A DNA stretch of 64,000 nt from JAVJUV01 sp040220415 (GTDB lineage: Bacteria > Pseudomonadota > Alphaproteobacteria > Rhodobacterales > Rhodobacteraceae): the NCBI GenBank assembly GCA_040220415.1, contig JAVJUV010000121.1:1-64000 (forward strand). The letters run 5' to 3'. This document shows, piece by piece, positions 55,564-63,533 of the stretch. The notes under the pieces were generated by a model that saw nothing but the letters and a program-made list of their open reading frames with translations, did no database searches and was not told the origin of the DNA. The translations under genes were made by a program, and so were the position numbers. Each line of letters begins with the position of its first letter. Within the stretch, counting starts at the first letter, position 1.

Positions 55564-55584
55564 CGGTTTCGGCCGCCGAAACCG
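55564..55584 (-). terminator. Hairpin between amidase and PBP1A genes
   Basis: CGGTTTCGG and CCGAAACCG form a perfect 9-bp stem with a 3-nt loop, 3 nt after the amidase stop. No T-run follows on the minus strand. It could be an attenuator or stability element. Confidence 0.5.
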
Positions 55585-55587
55585 CCG

Positions 55588-56784
55588 TCACTGGCCCATC
55601 GCTTCCCGCCTCAGCCGGTCCTCGTCCTGCCACCGCAGCAAAGCCTCGGCCACGGCCATGGCCGCCTCTTCCTGCCAGTCCTCGGCAGTCAGCCGCTTGC
55701 GGTCCTTTTCGGAAGACAGAAAGCCCAGTTCGATCAGCACCGAGGGAATTTCCGCAGACTTCAGAACCGAAAACGCCGCAGCCCGCTCGGGGCGCGAATT
55801 CACCTGCAACCCCCCGGTTCGAAACGCCTCGACCAGCATCCCCTGCAATATCCTGGTGCGGGGCGCGGTTTCGCGCCGCGCCATATCGAGAAGCGCCAGC
55901 GCCACGTCGTCGCCCGTCCCGGTCAGGTCGACCCCCTTCAGAAGGTCGTTCGGCGCGTGCCGGGCGGCCAGTTGTTCGTCAGCGGCTTCCTCGGCATTCT
56001 CGGGCAGCCGATAGACAGTCATGCCGCTGGCCGAGCCGTCCGTCGCCTCCAGCGCATCAGCGTGCAGCGACAGGAATACGTCCGCCCCCGCGGCGCGCGC
56101 CAGCGTCAGCCGCGATTCAAGTGAGACGAATACATCCTCTTCCCGGGTCAGCACCACGTCGAATCGCCCGGTCCGCAGCAACGCCTCTTTCAGCCGGCGC
56201 GCCGCCGACAGCACCAGGTCGGCCTCCACAAGATCGCCGGCCATCGCACCGGGGTCCACGCCGCCATGACCGGGATCGATGGCGACAACCATCCGGCCGG
56301 GCGCCACATCGACGGGGGCCAGTTCCTCGGCGGCGGTCGCAGGGTCCGCCGTCTTCCGGAATTCCTCGGCCGTCGTCGGCAGCATCCGCACTTCCAGCAA
56401 GGCCTGACCGTCTTCCGTTGTCGCCATCTCGGCCGAGGCCACCGCCAGCGGTTCGCGCAGCAAAAGCGACAACTCGGTCCATCCCGGCCCCGAGGTGGCC
56501 GTCCGCGCCTCCGAGATGCTCTGCGATGCGATGGCGGGCGGCTCGGTCCAGTCAACGTCGCCAAAGCCGACGACAACCCTGGGTGGCCCGTCGCTGACGC
56601 CGACCCGCCAGGGGACTGCCCGCGACAGCGGTACCGTAAGGATCACCGCGCCGCCGTTGTCCGAGACGCTCGCGCCCTCCGGTCCAATTTGTGCCAGCGC
56701 ACCGGAGTCCGCTTCGGCACTCAAAGGCAACGACGCAAGTGTCGCAAACGCGACGGCTCGCAATATCCGGATAATTCTGCCCAT
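55588..56784 (-). CDS. amiC: N-acetylmuramoyl-L-alanine amidase
   Basis: A 398-residue periplasmic amidase. Signal peptide about 1-25, an AMIN-like beta domain to about 160, then Amidase_3 with DPGHGGVDPGA near 170, Glu in VEADLVL, SLHADA and the terminal IELGFLSS. It splits septal peptidoglycan during division. The zinc ligands appear intact, so it is probably active. Confidence 0.93.
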   Translation of the reverse strand: MGRIIRILRAVAFATLASLPLSAEADSGALAQIGPEGASVSDNGGAVILTVPLSRAVPWRVGVSDGPPRVVVGFGDVDWTEPPAIASQSISEARTATSGPGWTELSLLLREPLAVASAEMATTEDGQALLEVRMLPTTAEEFRKTADPATAAEELAPVDVAPGRMVVAIDPGHGGVDPGAMAGDLVEADLVLSAARRLKEALLRTGRFDVVLTREEDVFVSLESRLTLARAAGADVFLSLHADALEATDGSASGMTVYRLPENAEEAADEQLAARHAPNDLLKGVDLTGTGDDVALALLDMARRETAPRTRILQGMLVEAFRTGGLQVNSRPERAAAFSVLKSAEIPSVLIELGFLSSEKDRKRLTAEDWQEEAAMAVAEALLRWQDEDRLRREAMGQ

Positions 56785-56843
56785 TGCCTCGGTTGTTCTA
56801 GTGTTTTCCGAACTCTAACCTGAAACGGCGGCGCAAGAAACCG

Positions 56844-58004
56844 CTATTCGCCGCTCTGGCCAAAGCCTTTTGCGCCCATGAACCGCTTCAGCCGCTCCAG
56901 CCCCTCGGCGATGTCCCCGGTGGACCGCGCATACGAGAAGCGAAGCGTTCCGTGTCCCCGTCCCTTGTCGAAATCCAGCCCCGGCGTCACCGCAACGCCC
57001 GCCTCGGCCAGGATCTCGGCGGCAAAGGCCCGGCTGTCGTCGGTAAAGTCCGAGACATCGGCATAGATGTAGAAGGCCCCGTCCGGTGGCGCGATCCGGT
57101 CGAAGCCGGCCTCGGCCAGCCCCGCCAGCATCAACGCGCGGTTCTTCGCATAGACAGCGACATTCGCCTCGAGTTCCTCGGTGCAGTCCATCGCCGCCAG
57201 CGCCGCGATCTGGCTCGCGTGCGGCGGGCAGATGAACAGGTTCTGGGCCAGACGCTCGATCGCGCGCACATGATCCTCGGGCACCACCATCCAGCCCACC
57301 CGCCACCCGGTCATCGAATAATACTTCGAGAATGAATTGATCACGTAGGCATCATCCGTGATTTCCAGCGCGCTGACCGGCCGGAATCCATAGTCCAGCC
57401 CGTGATAGATCTCGTCCGAAACGAAGGACGCCCCCCGCTCCGCCGCCGCCCCGATCAGCGCCTCCAGCGCCGGGCGGTCCAGCATCGTTCCCGAAGGGTT
57501 TGCAGGCGATGCCACGATCAGCCCCTGGATGTCCCTGGGCAGGGTCTCCGGCACCGGCTGATACCGGTCCTCGGCCCGCGTCTCGATATCGACAGGCTGC
57601 AGGTCAAGCGCCGACAGGATCTGCCGGTAGGACGGATAGCCCGGTGCCCCCAGCGCCACCCGGTCGCCCGCGTCGAACAAGGCGGTGAACCCCAGGATGA
57701 AGCCCCCCGACGATCCGGACGTGATCACCACCCGCTCGGGCGACAGGTCGATCCCGTGGCGTTCGCCGTAAAGCGCGGCGATCCGGCGTCGCAACTCCGG
57801 CAGCCCCAGCGCGACTGTATAGCCCAGCGATCCCGCCTCCATCTCGCGCGCCTGCGCCGCCCGCGCGCATTCCGGCGCAGGCGTGCCGGGCTGTCCCACC
57901 TCCATGTGGATGATATGCCGCCCCTCCGCCTCGGCCTGGGCGGCGGCTTCCATCACGTCCATGACAATGAACGGATCGACCTCGGAGCGGCGGGACAGGC
58001 GCAT
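56844..58004 (-). CDS. Pyridoxal phosphate-dependent aminotransferase (class I/II)
   Basis: 386 residues from the ATG at 58004, which has GAGAGGG 6 nt upstream; an alternative ATG at 58019 is also possible. The PLP lysine is Lys227 in INSFSKYYSMTGWRVGW. ASPANPSGT and VSDEIYHGLDYG are typical of AspC-like fold type I. Amino acid specificity cannot be read. It is divergent from the DsbA-like gene. Confidence 0.9.
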   Translation of the reverse strand: MRLSRRSEVDPFIVMDVMEAAAQAEAEGRHIIHMEVGQPGTPAPECARAAQAREMEAGSLGYTVALGLPELRRRIAALYGERHGIDLSPERVVITSGSSGGFILGFTALFDAGDRVALGAPGYPSYRQILSALDLQPVDIETRAEDRYQPVPETLPRDIQGLIVASPANPSGTMLDRPALEALIGAAAERGASFVSDEIYHGLDYGFRPVSALEITDDAYVINSFSKYYSMTGWRVGWMVVPEDHVRAIERLAQNLFICPPHASQIAALAAMDCTEELEANVAVYAKNRALMLAGLAEAGFDRIAPPDGAFYIYADVSDFTDDSRAFAAEILAEAGVAVTPGLDFDKGRGHGTLRFSYARSTGDIAEGLERLKRFMGAKGFGQSGE

Positions 58005-58149
58005 GGAAAACCCTCTCATTGATCCTGCCCTCCCTGCCAACCCGCCGATGTGGCGTCAATGGCATCGCGCACTACAATTCTTGGTGAGGGTATGGGCTTC
58101 CCCCCGATACTCTGCCATCTTTGCCGCCACTTGCGCTCCGGAGAGACAC

Positions 58150-58905
58150 ATGCTGCGTTCCATACTTGCTTCCCTGGCGATGATCGCCTTCCTGGCCCCC
58201 GCCGCGTCGGCCTTCGACATCGACCAGATGACGGACAACGAACGCACGATCTTCCGCTCCGAGATTCGCGACTACCTGCTTGAGAACCCCGAGGTTCTGA
58301 TGGAAGCGATCCAGGTGCTCGAGGAACGCCGCGCGCGCCAGGCCGCCGACCAGGAGCAACTCCTGCTGTCGACCCACAACGACGCCATCTTCAACGACGG
58401 CTACAGCTTCGTCGGCGGCAACCCCGACGGCGACGTGACGCTGGTCGAATTCCTCGATTACCGCTGCGGCTTCTGCAAACGCGCTTTCCCCGAGGTCGAG
58501 GAACTTCTCGCCTCCGACGGCAATATCCGCTTCGTCGTCAAGGAATTCCCGATCCTGGGCGAAGCCTCGGTACTGGCCTCGCGCTATGCCATCGCGGCCA
58601 AGATTCTTGCCGGCGACGAGGTCTACAAGGAGCTGCACGACAATCTCATGGTCTGGAACGGCGACATCAACGAAGCCGCGCTGGCCCGCGCCTCGCGCGG
58701 TCTCGAGCTGGACCACGAGGCGGTGCTGGCCAAGATGAACGACGACGACGTGTCCGAGATCATCCAGAAGAACCGCGAGCTTGGCAGCATCCTGCAAATT
58801 CAGGGCACACCCACATTCATCGTGGGAGATGCCTTCATCCGCGGCTACGCCGAACTCGAACAGATGCGCGAGATCGTTCGCCTGGTCCGCGAGGAGCAGG
58901 GCTGA
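58150..58905 (+). CDS. DsbA family thiol:disulfide oxidoreductase (Com1-like)
   Basis: 251 residues. Signal peptide about 1-21; an N-terminal helical segment (ENPEVLMEAIQVLEERRARQ) of the ScsC/Com1 dimerisation type; thioredoxin fold with CGFC at 106-109 and the cis-Pro loop QGTPTFIVG. It is probably a periplasmic oxidase or isomerase. CGGAGAG precedes the ATG. It is followed 11 nt later by the Tag-like gene. Confidence 0.92.
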   Translation: MLRSILASLAMIAFLAPAASAFDIDQMTDNERTIFRSEIRDYLLENPEVLMEAIQVLEERRARQAADQEQLLLSTHNDAIFNDGYSFVGGNPDGDVTLVEFLDYRCGFCKRAFPEVEELLASDGNIRFVVKEFPILGEASVLASRYAIAAKILAGDEVYKELHDNLMVWNGDINEAALARASRGLELDHEAVLAKMNDDDVSEIIQKNRELGSILQIQGTPTFIVGDAFIRGYAELEQMREIVRLVREEQG

Positions 58906-58916
58906 AGGCCGCCGCG

Positions 58917-59576
58917 ATGCGGACTTTCGACGACATCCTGGAAATCGCGCGGAACCGCCACGGCGACATGCTGTCCGAAAAGATCGGCAACGGCCCTAAA
59001 CCGGCGTCCGAACTTGCAAGCGTGCCCGAGGACCGCTGGCTGTCTCTCTTCACCAGGTCGGTCTTCCAGGCCGGCTTCAACTGGAAAGTCATCGAGGCCA
59101 AGTGGGACGGCTTCGAACAGGCGTTCCGGGGCTTCGACGTGGACGCCTCTGCCTTCATGCCCGAGGACTGGTTCGAGGAACTGACACAGGACCGCCGCAT
59201 CGTTCGCAATCCGGTCAAGATACGGTCAGTTCAGGAAAACGCACTGTTCCTCCAGGGGCTTAGGGCGCAGGGCGGCGCCGGACAGGTCATCGGCGGCTGG
59301 CCGTCCCGCGACTTCATCGGCCTCCTTGCGCTCTTGAAATCGGATGCCAGCCGGCTCGGCGGCACGACGGGCCAATACGCCTTGCGGTTCATCGGGCGCG
59401 ACGGCTTCATCCTGTCGCGCGACGTGGTGGCGCGTCTGGTGGCCGAAAGGGTGATCGACAAGCCGCCCACGTCGAAAAAGGCGCTCGACGCCGTTCAGAC
59501 CGCCTTCAACACATGGATGGATCAGTCCGGGAAGTCCCTGACCGAGATCAGCCGCGTGCTCGCCCTGTCGATCTGA
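58917..59576 (+). CDS. Tag-like HhH-GPD protein (DNA-3-methyladenine glycosylase I family)
   Basis: 219 residues. The core FTRSVFQAGFNW, FEQAFRGFD and DRRIVRNPVKIRSVQENA aligns with Tag (GQQAGLSW, IIRHRGKIQAI). In that alignment E. coli Tag catalytic Glu38 corresponds to Ser48 here, while Trp46 is kept as Trp56. The Tag zinc-snap Cys/His residues are absent and the C-terminus differs. It may be a related DNA-binding or glycosylase protein with changed activity. Probably co-transcribed with dsbA. Confidence 0.7.
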   Translation: MRTFDDILEIARNRHGDMLSEKIGNGPKPASELASVPEDRWLSLFTRSVFQAGFNWKVIEAKWDGFEQAFRGFDVDASAFMPEDWFEELTQDRRIVRNPVKIRSVQENALFLQGLRAQGGAGQVIGGWPSRDFIGLLALLKSDASRLGGTTGQYALRFIGRDGFILSRDVVARLVAERVIDKPPTSKKALDAVQTAFNTWMDQSGKSLTEISRVLALSI

Positions 59577-59580
59577 CCGC

Positions 59581-60711
59581 CTACTCGGCCGCCTGCGTGG
59601 CAGCTTCCGCCGCGTCGAGTTCCGCGGCTTTCTTCTCGACCTCTTCCACGATGTGCTCGATCATCTGATCGTTCGACATCTTGTGGCTCTGCTTGCCCGC
59701 CAGGTAAACCATGCCCGAGCCCGCGCCGCCGCCGGTGAAGCCCACATCCGTCATCAGCGCCTCGCCCGGCCCGTTCACCACGCAGCCGATGATGCTCAGG
59801 CTCATCGGCGTCTTGATGTGCTCAAGCCGCCGCTCCAGTTCCTCGACCGTCTTGATCACGTCGAAGCCCTGGCGCGCGCAGGACGGGCAAGAGATGATGT
59901 TCACCCCCCGGTGCCGCAGCCCCAGCGACTTCAGGATCTCATAGCCGACCTTCACCTCTTCCACCGGATCGGCACTCAGGCTTACCCGGATCGTGTCCCC
60001 GATCCCCATCCACAGAAGATTGCCCAGGCCGATCGCGCTCTTGATCGTCCCCGTCGTCAGCCCGCCCGCCTCGGTGATGCCAAGATGGATCGGCGCGTCG
60101 GTCGCATCCGCCAGCGCCTGATAGGCGGCGGCGGCCAGGAACACGTCCGACGCCTTGCAGGAAATCTTGAACTCGTGGAAATCGTTGTCTTCCAGGATCT
60201 TGATATGATCCAGACCCGATTCCACCATCGCCTCCGGGCAGGGCTCGCCGTATTTCTCCAGCAGGTCCTTCTCCAGCGATCCGGCATTCACGCCGATGCG
60301 GATCGAACAGCCGTGATCCTTCGCCGCCTTGATGACCTCGCGCACCCGAGCTTCGGACCCGATGTTGCCGGGATTGATCCGGAGGCAGGCCGCCCCTGCC
60401 TCGGCCGCCTCGATCGCCCGCTTGTAGTGGAAATGGATATCCGCGACGATCGGAACCGGGCTTTCGCGCACGATCTCGCGCAGCGCCCTGGTCGAGGCCT
60501 CGTCAGGGGTCGAGATCCGCACGATATCGGCGCCCGCTTCCGCCGCGCGCTGCACCTGATCGACCGTCGCCCTCACATCCGACGTATCGGTGTTGGTCAT
60601 CGTCTGCACCGTGATCGGCGCATCGCCCCCCACCGGCACGGGGCCGACGTGAATCTGCCGGGATTTGCGGCGATAGATATTCCGCCAGGGGCGCACGTGA
60701 TTCATCGACAT
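59581..60711 (-). CDS. ispG: (E)-4-hydroxy-3-methylbut-2-enyl-diphosphate synthase
   Basis: MEP-pathway enzyme for isoprenoid precursors, with a 4Fe-4S cluster. About 376 residues; starts at 60711 or 60729 are possible. TIM-barrel landmarks are VQTMTNTDTSDV, VADIHFHYK, LRINPGNIG and GITEAGG. Cluster cysteines are in ISCPSCARQG and IIGCVVNGPGEA. It lies downstream of the RodZ-like gene. Confidence 0.97.
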   Translation of the reverse strand: MSMNHVRPWRNIYRRKSRQIHVGPVPVGGDAPITVQTMTNTDTSDVRATVDQVQRAAEAGADIVRISTPDEASTRALREIVRESPVPIVADIHFHYKRAIEAAEAGAACLRINPGNIGSEARVREVIKAAKDHGCSIRIGVNAGSLEKDLLEKYGEPCPEAMVESGLDHIKILEDNDFHEFKISCKASDVFLAAAAYQALADATDAPIHLGITEAGGLTTGTIKSAIGLGNLLWMGIGDTIRVSLSADPVEEVKVGYEILKSLGLRHRGVNIISCPSCARQGFDVIKTVEELERRLEHIKTPMSLSIIGCVVNGPGEALMTDVGFTGGGAGSGMVYLAGKQSHKMSNDQMIEHIVEEVEKKAAELDAAEAATQAAE

Positions 60712-60780
60712 CGGAACCGACCTTCGCATTCTTTCATTTCTAGATAGGCCAGCCCGCCCCGGCTGACAATCGCGCGTGTC

Positions 60781-62097
60781 CTATTGACCGCTGTCGGCTT
60801 GGGCCACGGCGATGAAACGCTTGAGATCCGTGTCGCGCTCCACGTCGGCGACCTTGTAGCTTCCCATCAGCGCGTCAGGCTCCAGCACCACGCCCTTCAC
60901 GACCTCGGGGCCCTTGCCCGCCGGACCGTAGGTCTGCCCGTTGACCGCGAAATAAAGCGAACTGGCATTGCCTGCACGCAGTGTCGCCGGCTCTTCGGTC
61001 AGCGGAACCTCGAAGGTTTCTCCCGCATCCAGTATCTTCTCGAAAACGATGGTCCCGTCTGAAGCGCGCACCCGAACCCACGACGGGCGCACCGCCAGCA
61101 GCGAGACGCTGGGCGCCGCCGCGCCCACCACCTGAACCGGCGGCAGCAGGTCGTCGGTATCCAGCCGCGCGACCGTGGCGTCGCCTTGGCCGATGGTTCC
61201 ATCCGGTACGGGAATCGCGAACGGCATGTTGTCTGGACGCGGCGCGCGCGACGCGATGAAACGTTCGTCCCGCTCGGGCGCCAGCGCGCCGATGGTGTCG
61301 GGATCGATCGCCGAGATCGGGCCGTCCCGGGCCACCAGGACCGGCACGTCCAGCGCCTCGGGGCGATAAAGCCGGTCGAACCGGTCGGTGGCGGGCGCCA
61401 CCACCTCGGCGGTCTCGGTCACACCGGTTCCGCCCTCCTCCGTCGCCGCGGTCGGCGCCAGCGGGTCAAGCTCGGCCAGAACCTCGGGCGTCTGGTCCAC
61501 GGGCGTCAGGCGCACCTTCTGAACTTCCTGCAACACCGACCAGCCACCGTAACCGATACCCGCCAGCAGCGCGAGAAGCACGGCGATGGAGCCAAGCGCC
61601 CGGGGCTCGAAGCCCGAGAAAGCGCGCTCGCCCTTCGGCAGATAGCTGACGGACGGCTCGGTGAAGGGATCGCGAAGATGCGCCGGTTTCGAAGACGCGC
61701 CGGGCACCTTGGCGCCGGGCGTCCTTTGCGCCTGCTTCGACGGCTGCGAGACGCGCCGGACAGAAGCGTCGGCCGACATGCCATGAGCGACGGCGAAATT
61801 GCCCTCGTCGCAGAAGGTCTTGAACGCCCATTCCGGGTCCAGGCCCAGGTAACGGGCATAGGACCGCACATATCCGGCGATGAAGCCGGGCGTGTCGAAG
61901 GCGGATGGATCGGTGTTTTCGATGGCGGCGATATAGGTCGCCTTGATCTTCAGCTCGCGCTGAACGTCCAGCAGCGACTTGCCCATGGTGGCGCGCTCGC
62001 CGCGCATGATGTCGCCAAGCAAAAGATCGAAATCGTCGAATCCCTTGGGGCTGCGACGATCTTCGTCTTCCGTCAGCGTCTCAGGACGCCCAATCAT
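60781..62097 (-). CDS. RodZ-like helix-turn-helix membrane protein
   Basis: 438 residues. The cytoplasmic HTH_25 domain at about 30-100 (ERATMGKSLLDVQRELKI, YIAAIENTD) is followed by a membrane helix near 170-190 and a periplasmic linker. The C-terminal DUF4115 domain at about 330-405 has WVRVRASDGTIVFEKIL and ETFEVPL. RodZ links MreB to the cell wall machinery. AGGAC precedes the ATG at 62097. It lies between hemA and ispG. Confidence 0.88.
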   Translation of the reverse strand: MIGRPETLTEDEDRRSPKGFDDFDLLLGDIMRGERATMGKSLLDVQRELKIKATYIAAIENTDPSAFDTPGFIAGYVRSYARYLGLDPEWAFKTFCDEGNFAVAHGMSADASVRRVSQPSKQAQRTPGAKVPGASSKPAHLRDPFTEPSVSYLPKGERAFSGFEPRALGSIAVLLALLAGIGYGGWSVLQEVQKVRLTPVDQTPEVLAELDPLAPTAATEEGGTGVTETAEVVAPATDRFDRLYRPEALDVPVLVARDGPISAIDPDTIGALAPERDERFIASRAPRPDNMPFAIPVPDGTIGQGDATVARLDTDDLLPPVQVVGAAAPSVSLLAVRPSWVRVRASDGTIVFEKILDAGETFEVPLTEEPATLRAGNASSLYFAVNGQTYGPAGKGPEVVKGVVLEPDALMGSYKVADVERDTDLKRFIAVAQADSGQ

Positions 62098-62136
62098 GTG
62101 TCCTGCCCCATGTGTCACTCACCGCTGTCCCCGGCA

Positions 62137-62162
62137 CGGGACCAACAGCAGAATCGGTCCCG
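62137..62162 (-). terminator. Weak hairpin between hemA and the RodZ-like gene
   Basis: CGGGACC and GGTCCCG form a 7-bp stem with a 12-nt loop. The neighbouring 62165-62200 is A/T-rich and probably carries the RodZ-like gene promoter. The hairpin lies downstream of that, so it could equally be a leader structure of the RodZ-like gene. Confidence 0.35.
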
Positions 62163-62217
62163 GACATAATGCATTAACAATTAACACATACTTATACGCT
62201 GGTCACTTGTGGATGAT

Positions 62218-63441
62218 CTACGCTGAAAGTTCGGCGCGATTGAGCGCACAATGCGACCAAAGCTTGTCCATCGCCTGCACAAGTGCGTCGATTTCCCTTG
62301 GTCCATGCACCGGCGAGGGCGTGAATCGCAGCCGCTCGGTACCACGCGGCACGGTGGGGAAATTGATCGGCTGCACGTAGATTCCATAATGTTCCAGCAG
62401 CATGTCGCTGATTTTCTTCGTATGTACCGGGTCGCCCACGATCACCGGCACGATGTGCGAGCCGTGGTCGATGATCGGCAGGCCCAGCCCCTTCAGCCGC
62501 AGCTTCAGGATCGACGCCTGCGTCTGATGGCGCTCGCGGATCGACTGATCCCGCTTCAATACCCGGATCGACGCGGTCGCCCCGGCAGCCACCACCGGCG
62601 GCAGCGAAGTGGTGAAGATGAACCCCGGCGCGTAAGACCTTATGGCATCGCACATTTTCGCGCTTGCCGCGATATATCCGCCATGCACCCCAAAGGCCTT
62701 CCCCAGCGTTCCGTTGATGATGTCGATGCGGTCCATCAGACCGTCGCGCTCGGCCACGCCGCCGCCACGGGGCCCGTACATGCCGACCGCGTGAACCTCG
62801 TCCAGGTAGGTCAGCGCGCCGAATTCCTCGGCCAAGTCGCATATTTCGGCAATCGGGCCGAAATCGCCGTCCATCGAATAGACCGATTCGAAGGCGATCA
62901 GCTTCGGTGCCGCAGGATCGTCGGCCTCCAGCAGCGCGCGCAGATGTGCGATGTCGTTGTGCCGGAAGATGCGCTTGGCCCCGCCGTTGCGCCGAAGGCC
63001 CTCGATCATGCTCGCGTGGTTCAGCGCGTCGGAATAGATGATCAGCCCCGGAAACAGCTTCGGCAGCGTCGACAGCGTCGCATCGTTGGCGATATAGGCC
63101 GACGTGAACAGCAGCGCCGCTTCCTTGCCGTGCAGATCGGCCAGTTCGGCCTCAAGCGCCTTGTGATAAACGGTCGTGCCGCTGATGTTCCGCGTGCCCC
63201 CCGACCCCGCGCCGGTCGCGTCAAGCGCCTCGTGCATGGCCTCCAGCACCGCCGGGTGCTGGCCCATGCCCAGATAGTCGTTACCGCACCACACCGTCAC
63301 CGGACGCACGGTCCCGTCGGGACGCGTCCACACGGCGTGCGGGAACTGGCCCTTCTTGCGCTCGATATCGATGAACGTCCGGTAACGCCCTTCGTCATGA
63401 AGGCGCTGCAGGGCGTCATCCAGCGTGCGGGAATAATCCAC
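62218..63441 (-). CDS. hemA: 5-aminolevulinate synthase
   Basis: First step of heme and bacteriochlorophyll synthesis by the Shemin path, joining glycine and succinyl-CoA. 407 residues, starting at GTG with AAGGAG 6 nt before. PLP lysine Lys248 is in NGTLGKAFG. GNDYLGMGQHP, SGGTRNISGTT and FESVYSMDGD are typical. The ribosome site overlaps a 17-nt palindrome resembling an Irr box, so iron regulation is possible. Confidence 0.97.
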   Translation of the reverse strand: MDYSRTLDDALQRLHDEGRYRTFIDIERKKGQFPHAVWTRPDGTVRPVTVWCGNDYLGMGQHPAVLEAMHEALDATGAGSGGTRNISGTTVYHKALEAELADLHGKEAALLFTSAYIANDATLSTLPKLFPGLIIYSDALNHASMIEGLRRNGGAKRIFRHNDIAHLRALLEADDPAAPKLIAFESVYSMDGDFGPIAEICDLAEEFGALTYLDEVHAVGMYGPRGGGVAERDGLMDRIDIINGTLGKAFGVHGGYIAASAKMCDAIRSYAPGFIFTTSLPPVVAAGATASIRVLKRDQSIRERHQTQASILKLRLKGLGLPIIDHGSHIVPVIVGDPVHTKKISDMLLEHYGIYVQPINFPTVPRGTERLRFTPSPVHGPREIDALVQAMDKLWSHCALNRAELSA

Positions 63442-63450
63442 GGGCTTCTC

Positions 63451-63467
63451 CTTGGAACAATTCCAAA
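63451..63467 (-). promoter_or_regulatory. Irr-box-like palindrome overlapping the hemA ribosome site
   Basis: On the minus strand TTTGGAA-TTG-TTCCAAG is a 7-3-7 inverted repeat. The Irr iron control element is TTTAGAA-N3-TTCTAAA; the same spacing is kept with symmetric A-to-G and T-to-C changes. Its right arm overlaps the AAGGAG of hemA. It could be an operator or an RNA hairpin masking the ribosome site. Confidence 0.45.
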
Positions 63468-63533
63468 CTTATCTAGGCTACCCTAATATCGGTAAACAGA
63501 GAACAAAATGCCGCGCCCGGGACATTTCGCGCA

